Shown here in pieces: positions 6,906-11,326 of a DNA stretch of 11,326 nt. Below the pieces are notes generated by a model, which saw only the letters and a program-made list of their open reading frames with translations, searched no databases and had not been told where the DNA came from. A program made the position numbers and the translations under genes. Position 1 is the stretch's first letter. The number at the start of each line of letters is the position of its first letter. The DNA lies in NCBI GenBank assembly GCA_041399085.1, contig JAWKTM010000116.1, forward strand, positions 1 to 11,326, read 5' to 3'. The DNA comes from JAWKTM01 sp041399085. Its GTDB lineage: Bacteria; Planctomycetota; Planctomycetia; Pirellulales; Pirellulaceae.

Positions 6906-7143
6906 ACATCGACGTCACATTCACCGGGGCTTTCTGCTCGAATGGTGATGGTATCGAGGTGCTCACCGATCGGAATCTCCGCTGCGGGCAACTACTGTCG
7001 CGCTTCGTGCCGATATCCCAATTGCCGAGTAAGGCCTTAATCGTTCAGTCAGAAGTCTTACGTTTGGCCTCGTTGACATCTTCAATCGACTTGAGAATAT
7101 TCTCCCCGCCACACGCCTTGCAGCTTCTCGGGGTTGGCTCGGT
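6906..7143. other. Region between the mobile element and the DUF4838 stop
   Basis: No gene starts here. Read leftward from the DUF4838 stop, one frame continues as LNRANPEKLQGVWRGE, which looks like the lost continuation of the TPR-like tail. The original frame beyond the TAA spells SCKACGGENILKSIEDVNEA, ending at a TGA near 7050. Either could be remnant coding sequence; neither has its own start or ribosome site. I saw no terminator for the DUF4838 gene. Confidence 0.35.
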
Positions 7144-10100
7144 TTAGGTGCGGAGGGCTTCGTCGTATTCACCGCGGCGGGTCTGAATTCGCGCGATGCC
7201 TTGTAGTGCCGCGTATTCGTCCGCACTGCCGATGCGATCACGGCCGGCGACGATGGCGTGGAAGGCTTCCAATGCTCGGTCGTCGTCGCCGAGATTGCGT
7301 TCGCGGTTTTGGGCGAGCGTCAGCAACAACGAATCGCGAGTGCGAGGCTCGCTGATCCACGGTAACGCCTTCGTGAGATCGGCTTCGGCTTTGGCGCCAT
7401 CTTTGGTGATCGAATACGCCCGCCCGCGCATGTGGTAACCATCGCCCCGTTTCCAAAACGGCCAGCCAGTCAAATCTTCCTCGGCGAATTGCGAGATCAC
7501 TTCCGACGCCTTGCCCTGCGCGAGGAGATTCTGCATTCGCGCGGTCTTCTTCACGGCCTCGATCGGTATGCGTTCGATGATGGACTCGGCGTTGGCTCTG
7601 TCGAGCAGCGCGGCTTGTTCCAGCGCGGCGGCCTGTTGCAGATCGGTGATCTTCGCCAACTCGGCCAGGGCGAGGAAGTTCGCAGCCTGGCGAGCTCTCG
7701 TGGCATTCTGAAAACCCAGGGCGAAGTCGGTCACGCTGGGGTCCGCCTCGAACTGATGTGAGCGGCCATCATAGAAATGTGCGAACTTCATCGGCTCGTG
7801 GAAGCCGCTCGTGCCAGTCGGCGAGAGGGCGCTCAACTCCTGGCCGTCCTCGCGAATACGCTGACGGCAGAGGTTGATATGCCACGGCAGACTTTGCGTG
7901 GGATGACGGCCGATGACTTGGTTCAGTGGATCGTTTTCGTCGGCGGTCACCGGAAAGCGAATCTCGACGGTCCAGTGATCATCGGCGATGTGCGTCGCGA
8001 CTTCGGCCTTCGAATCCCAGCCGAACCATTGCCCTTTGGCCGCCCCACGATCCAGATCCACAATGTGACCAGCCGGGCTGATCGCGATCTGATAATACGA
8101 GTGCGTTTCGGTGGCGAGTTCGATCTCGATCGCATCGCCGTGCCAGATGGCTTGGTCGTCATCGCGAGTGGAGGCGGAGACGGGCTTCTCACCCGGATGC
8201 TCGTCGCAACGAATCGCGAAGTAGAGATTGCTCCCCTGCCATCCGGCTTTAAACGAGGTTCCGAACGTCGGCGTGCGACCGGTTTGCAACTCGCGGAATT
8301 TCCCCGTGGCGGCAACGGGGCACGTCTGCCAATACTCATCATCAAGTTTGCCGTCGATGACGATATTGTGTGCATCGCCGACGAGCCGCACCTTGGGCAC
8401 GGGGCCGCGTTTCTGGCCGAGCTGCTCGGTCTTCATACGCAGGCCCTTCAGGTAGTCGTCGATCAGGGCGATGCGTTGGCCATAAACGCCGGCCGCGTCG
8501 GCTTTCGACTTCGCATGGCCGAACAGCGCGAGCGCTTCATCGGCCTTCTCCTTATCCGCGTCCATCAAATGCCAGTTCGCTTCGCAGTACGTGAAGAAGG
8601 CGAGCATCTCCTGCTCGGCGGGTCCGTAGAACAGCCGGCAATATTCACGCAGCATCGCGTCCACATCCGCGTCCTGGCCGCCCCAATACATGCGGGCGGT
8701 GAAGTAGACCAGGAAATGATTGAAGCCGATGTCTTTCGTGGCAAAATCCTGGGCCACGCTGAGCCAGATGTCTTCACCGGCCGAGACGCTCTTGGTCGCA
8801 TTCACGCTGTCGCCGAGCGCGTGCGCGGCGAAGCTGGGCAGGTACCAGCCTCGACTGGTGAAGGGATAGTTTTCGAAGATCAGCAGCGGATTGTCGGTCT
8901 TCTTCGCCCATGCCGCTCGCAACACATCCGGCGCGGATTCGCCCTCGCCTTTCACGCCACCCTTGTTGATCGGCCGACGCCCGCCCACGATGCATACCTG
9001 CACGTTCGGTTCGAGCTTCTCGATGTTCAGAGGCGGCAATGTGTAAACACCATAGGCACAGTTCAAAACCTTCGCTTGCGGATGGGACTTGGCGATCTCC
9101 TTCGCCACGCGATTGACAAAGTCCCACACGTGGTCGCTGAGCAGCCCACGCTCGTTGCGCTCGGGCGAGTCTTTGCCTTTGCATTTATCACACTGACAGA
9201 TCGCGGTGTAGCCGTCCGGCGGCATGATCGAGACGGTTTCAAACTGGTAGGTGTCGAGCTGTGCTCGCGCCCAACGCACGGTCTCATGAAACAGTTCGTC
9301 GTTCGAGTAGCAGACCTGGCACTTCGAGTCGCCCGACTTGAAGTCGGTCTTGCCGCCGTAGATCGCGAACCAATCGGGATGCAAGTCGAACACGCCCTGA
9401 TGGTTCGTCATGGTCGCAATGCCGTGAGCGATCTGCAGCCGCTCGTCGTTGCGCAGTCCGAGCCGCATGACCCACATCGAAGTCTCGGGGCCAGCGGTGC
9501 TGAAGCGGAAATTGAACTGCCGCAGTGAAAAGTCAGGCTGCACGGTTTCGTCAATCCGCGGCAGCCGGATCGTCTTCATCGACGGCAGCACTTCGCCCAG
9601 TTCGCCCGGCAGATACCAACGCGCGCCGAGCTTGCGGAGGTAGCCGCAGACCGCGTTGAAGCTGCCGCGTTCGTCGAGCCCCCAGATTTCGAGCGTCTCC
9701 TTCGGGTCCGTGGTCGCGCCGTCGGGCTTACCCGTATCGCCGGGCAATCGGAGACGGTTCTTGTATAAACCGCGAGACGGCATGCCGTACGGCGCGCCGA
9801 CGATCTTCTCCCACTCGGCCTGAGCTCGCGGAATGTCGCTGTTGCTCTTGGCAAACGGCTCCCTCGGCGTGAATTCGCTGTCATCGCCAACCAGCGCCAT
9901 CCAGTCCGGACCGGTGGCGATGCGATAGGCGCCTGCCTTCAAGCCGTCCGCCTTCACCGGATTCTGCGGACTCGCCCCAATGAAGATTCTCACACCTTTT
10001 CCACTCGGCGCGGTGACGATCGGCAACCGCGCTCCGCTAATCTTTTCGATCTGCATCCGAAACTCATGCGCCGCGACCCGCTGCATCCGGCTGGGCTCCG

Positions 10101-10218
10101 CGGAAATCACGATCTCGGCTCGCGGCTGACCGTCTTCGATGATAAACGCGTCGGCGGCGTGCGTCGCCGCGAGGGGAGCAAATAACATTGCGGCGACGAG
10201 GGTGAGCAGGGCTTTCAT
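7144..10218 (-). CDS. Secreted DUF4838 protein with CBM9-like and TPR-like domains
   Basis: A 1024-residue exported protein, probably acting on or binding a polysaccharide. The ATG at 10218 is preferred because it opens the signal peptide MKALLTLVAAMLFAPLAATHA; a GTG at 10233 would add only five polar residues. Residues 30-130 resemble the alpha-glucuronidase/GH20-type N-terminal domain. About 180-580 is the DUF4838 region, with GLDERGSFNAVCGYLRKLG at 180-198 and the Cys cluster C-x-C-x-x-C at 341-346 (CQCDKC). About 610-820 is a CBM9-like beta-sandwich (IDGKLDDEYW, NLYFAIRCDE, WHGDAIEIEL). About 890-1024 is helical and TPR-like, ending GEYDEALRT. DUF4838 enzymatic activity is not generally established; a glycosidase role is inferred from fold neighbours. 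The end may be clipped by an indel. It is transcribed alone, away from a divergent gene. Confidence 0.88.
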   Translation of the reverse strand: MKALLTLVAAMLFAPLAATHAADAFIIEDGQPRAEIVISAEPSRMQRVAAHEFRMQIEKISGARLPIVTAPSGKGVRIFIGASPQNPVKADGLKAGAYRIATGPDWMALVGDDSEFTPREPFAKSNSDIPRAQAEWEKIVGAPYGMPSRGLYKNRLRLPGDTGKPDGATTDPKETLEIWGLDERGSFNAVCGYLRKLGARWYLPGELGEVLPSMKTIRLPRIDETVQPDFSLRQFNFRFSTAGPETSMWVMRLGLRNDERLQIAHGIATMTNHQGVFDLHPDWFAIYGGKTDFKSGDSKCQVCYSNDELFHETVRWARAQLDTYQFETVSIMPPDGYTAICQCDKCKGKDSPERNERGLLSDHVWDFVNRVAKEIAKSHPQAKVLNCAYGVYTLPPLNIEKLEPNVQVCIVGGRRPINKGGVKGEGESAPDVLRAAWAKKTDNPLLIFENYPFTSRGWYLPSFAAHALGDSVNATKSVSAGEDIWLSVAQDFATKDIGFNHFLVYFTARMYWGGQDADVDAMLREYCRLFYGPAEQEMLAFFTYCEANWHLMDADKEKADEALALFGHAKSKADAAGVYGQRIALIDDYLKGLRMKTEQLGQKRGPVPKVRLVGDAHNIVIDGKLDDEYWQTCPVAATGKFRELQTGRTPTFGTSFKAGWQGSNLYFAIRCDEHPGEKPVSASTRDDDQAIWHGDAIEIELATETHSYYQIAISPAGHIVDLDRGAAKGQWFGWDSKAEVATHIADDHWTVEIRFPVTADENDPLNQVIGRHPTQSLPWHINLCRQRIREDGQELSALSPTGTSGFHEPMKFAHFYDGRSHQFEADPSVTDFALGFQNATRARQAANFLALAELAKITDLQQAAALEQAALLDRANAESIIERIPIEAVKKTARMQNLLAQGKASEVISQFAEEDLTGWPFWKRGDGYHMRGRAYSITKDGAKAEADLTKALPWISEPRTRDSLLLTLAQNRERNLGDDDRALEAFHAIVAGRDRIGSADEYAALQGIARIQTRRGEYDEALRT

Positions 10219-10630
10219 GTTCTCGCTTCTCACTTCGGTGCTGGTTTCAGGATGCCGATCAGGTCTCCATCATAGCTGAGAACATTCGACGGCAAAAACG
10301 GCGGGATTGCACTGCTCCCAGTTGGGCATGCCGTTAGTACGCCTGTGATGATGTTTAATTAGTTGGGTGAACATCCCGGCATCGACCTGACGTGCCACTC
10401 CACGTCGGATATTTCGGGGGCGACAGTACGTCCGCCAGCGGAGTTTGTCGTCATTTTGGTTGACAGGGGAACGGTGCGGGGCGAGAATCTGCGAGTTGGA
10501 AGATGCCCTTGCGTTGAGTGGATCGACTGAACGTAGCAGGCAGTCACCGTCTGATCGAGGTTGTGAGGACCGCTTTGCGGCGCTCTTCCGTTCTAACTCA
10601 ACAACCACCGCCAGTAACGAGGATTTCAAA
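10219..10630. other. Divergent intergenic region
   Basis: It separates the leftward DUF4838 gene from the rightward secreted-protein gene and must hold both promoters. A leftward open frame (10629-10270) covers most of it but lacks a ribosome site and family motifs, so I leave it out. The only promoter-like site I can support is the rightward one at 10460-10488. No operator-like palindrome was noticed. Confidence 0.45.
10460..10488 (+). promoter_or_regulatory. Candidate sigma-70-type promoter for the 179-residue secreted protein
   Basis: TTGACA (10460-10465) is a perfect -35 box, and GAGAAT lies 17 bases later (10483-10488), matching four of six -10 positions. It would give a leader of roughly 135 bases before the ATG at 10631. 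Planctomycete promoters are poorly conserved, so this is only a candidate. Confidence 0.35.
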
Positions 10631-11170
10631 ATGCTGAGATTGCTTTATTTGTCCGCCGTTGTTCTGATCGCGGCCAGTTGCAGCGTTGGAAGTGTTGAAG
10701 CTCAGAGGCCCGAGCCGAGACCGGTCAACCAAGACCAAGTTGCCGCGGGCGGGACGGAAAACGAAGCTGGTGGTGAAAACGTGGCCACCTGGACGCCGGA
10801 ACAGAGAATGGCGAAGCGGGACTTGGTTGTTAAAGGGAAGATTCGACATGTCGTGAAGCCCATGAATCGCACCAATACGCGAGGCGCCGAGACTTGGGGC
10901 GGTGTAATTGTGGTGGACGAAACGGTGAAGGGTGATATTACCTACGATAAGGGCGACAGTTTTCCATTCTGGTTCGAACAAGGCCTGCCCATGGGAAAGG
11001 GAAAGAAGCGTGCCAGCAGAACGCCACCTTTCCCGCGACTTAAGCGTGGCGACAAGGGCACTTTCTACCTCACACTGATGTCTCCCGAGGTCGTCGAGCA
11101 AGTCGGCGAAAAGCCCACCACGGCAAAATTGTTCATGATGGAGACTGCTCACGATTTTGTTCCGCAATAG
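10631..11170 (+). CDS. Secreted protein of unknown function, beta-rich
   Basis: A 179-residue protein I do not recognise by name. The ATG at 10631 is chosen over in-frame upstream starts because it has GAGGA seven bases upstream and begins a signal peptide (MLRLLYLSAVVLIAAS). The signal could be cut by signal peptidase I after VEA (residue 24) or, less likely, processed as a lipoprotein at Cys17 (IAASC). Residues 25-50 are low-complexity and polar. Then comes a single domain: KRDLVVKGKIRHV, GGVIVVDETVKGDI, GDSFPFWF, a basic stretch KGKKRASR, and PRLKRGDKGTFYLTL near residue 140. This 'VV.GKV...V.V.E..KG......RL..G..G.F.L' layout is common in exported beta-barrel or OB-like proteins of no known activity. 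It probably acts outside the cytoplasm. It stands alone, divergent from the DUF4838 gene. Confidence 0.75.
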   Translation: MLRLLYLSAVVLIAASCSVGSVEAQRPEPRPVNQDQVAAGGTENEAGGENVATWTPEQRMAKRDLVVKGKIRHVVKPMNRTNTRGAETWGGVIVVDETVKGDITYDKGDSFPFWFEQGLPMGKGKKRASRTPPFPRLKRGDKGTFYLTLMSPEVVEQVGEKPTTAKLFMMETAHDFVPQ

Positions 11171-11193
11171 GCATTCACACGTTGCGTGGTCGC

Positions 11194-11218
11194 ACCGGGC
11201 AGCATTCGCTGCTCCGGT
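11194..11218 (+). terminator. Possible terminator hairpin after the secreted-protein gene
   Basis: ACCGGGCAGC (11194-11203), loop ATTC, then GCTGC-T-CCGGT (11208-11218): a 10-bp stem with a single bulged T, 23 bases past the stop codon. There is no proper T run after it, so it may be an mRNA-end hairpin rather than a true intrinsic terminator. Confidence 0.35.
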
Positions 11219-11326
11219 TGGTTGGCACTGAATTTGGCTCGGCGTGCCAGTGTTGCTTACAGCGTGGCATGCCGCTGCCGTTTCGCCCGTGGCACACTAA
11301 ATACAACCGACCCACCCAATCTAAAA

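Noticed and set aside
7777..9528. 583-codon rightward open frame opposite the DUF4838 gene
   Set aside because: Antisense shadow favoured by high third-position GC; composition is Arg/Val/Gly-rich with no family motif.
10270..10629. 119-codon leftward open frame filling the divergent intergenic region
   Set aside because: No ribosome site, no signal or domain motif, and it would overlap the ribosome site of the rightward gene.

Overview
The window looks like chromosome from a planctomycete, most likely of the Pirellulales/Rhodopirellula type. This rests on protein character only: tandem secreted Cys-type sulfatases, a secreted Asp-box (sialidase-fold) protein, a very long DUF4838 + CBM9-like + TPR-like exported protein, and a RAYT/IS200-type transposase flanked by GGCC-NNN-GGCC and CCTGGGGC-NNN-GCCCCAGG hairpins. 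No rRNA, tRNA or CRISPR was seen.

Layout. (1) Positions 1-4326 hold a leftward block. In transcription order these are a sulfatase (4326-2854, reading frame broken three times near the N terminus), a sialidase-like Asp-box protein whose ATG overlaps the sulfatase stop as ATGA (2857-1724), a second intact sulfatase 7 bp further on (1716-286), a hairpin-plus-T-run terminator (220-188), and the first 48 codons of a neutral-ceramidase-like gene (146-1). (2) Positions 4327-4829 hold nothing recognisable. (3) Positions 4830-5635 hold a rightward DUF2971 gene broken by three indels. (4) Positions 5664-6905 hold two related mobile units: a mini-element keeping only the two ends (5664-5985) and a longer copy carrying a twice-frameshifted RAYT/IS200 transposase (6175-6905). 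(5) Positions 7144-10218 (leftward) hold an intact 1024-residue DUF4838 protein whose C terminus may be slightly clipped by one more indel. (6) Positions 10219-10630 are a divergent intergenic region with one promoter candidate. (7) Positions 10631-11170 (rightward) hold a secreted 179-residue protein of unknown function.

How the genes fit together. The leftward block reads as a periplasmic or outer-surface set for trimming sulfated glycans: two formylglycine-type sulfatases with an Asp-box propeller between them, translationally coupled. The DUF4838/CBM9 protein is in the same functional sphere (glycan binding or hydrolysis) but forms its own transcription unit. The central 3.2 kb (about 3.93-7.15 kb) contains all nine frame disruptions I could find, while the flanking 3.6 kb and 3 kb genes are open throughout. 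Either this is a decaying mobile-element island or the assembly is poor there. I did not find a convincing new biological system. The best leads are the paired autonomous/mini RAYT elements with mirror-image hairpin ends and the indel cluster around them.
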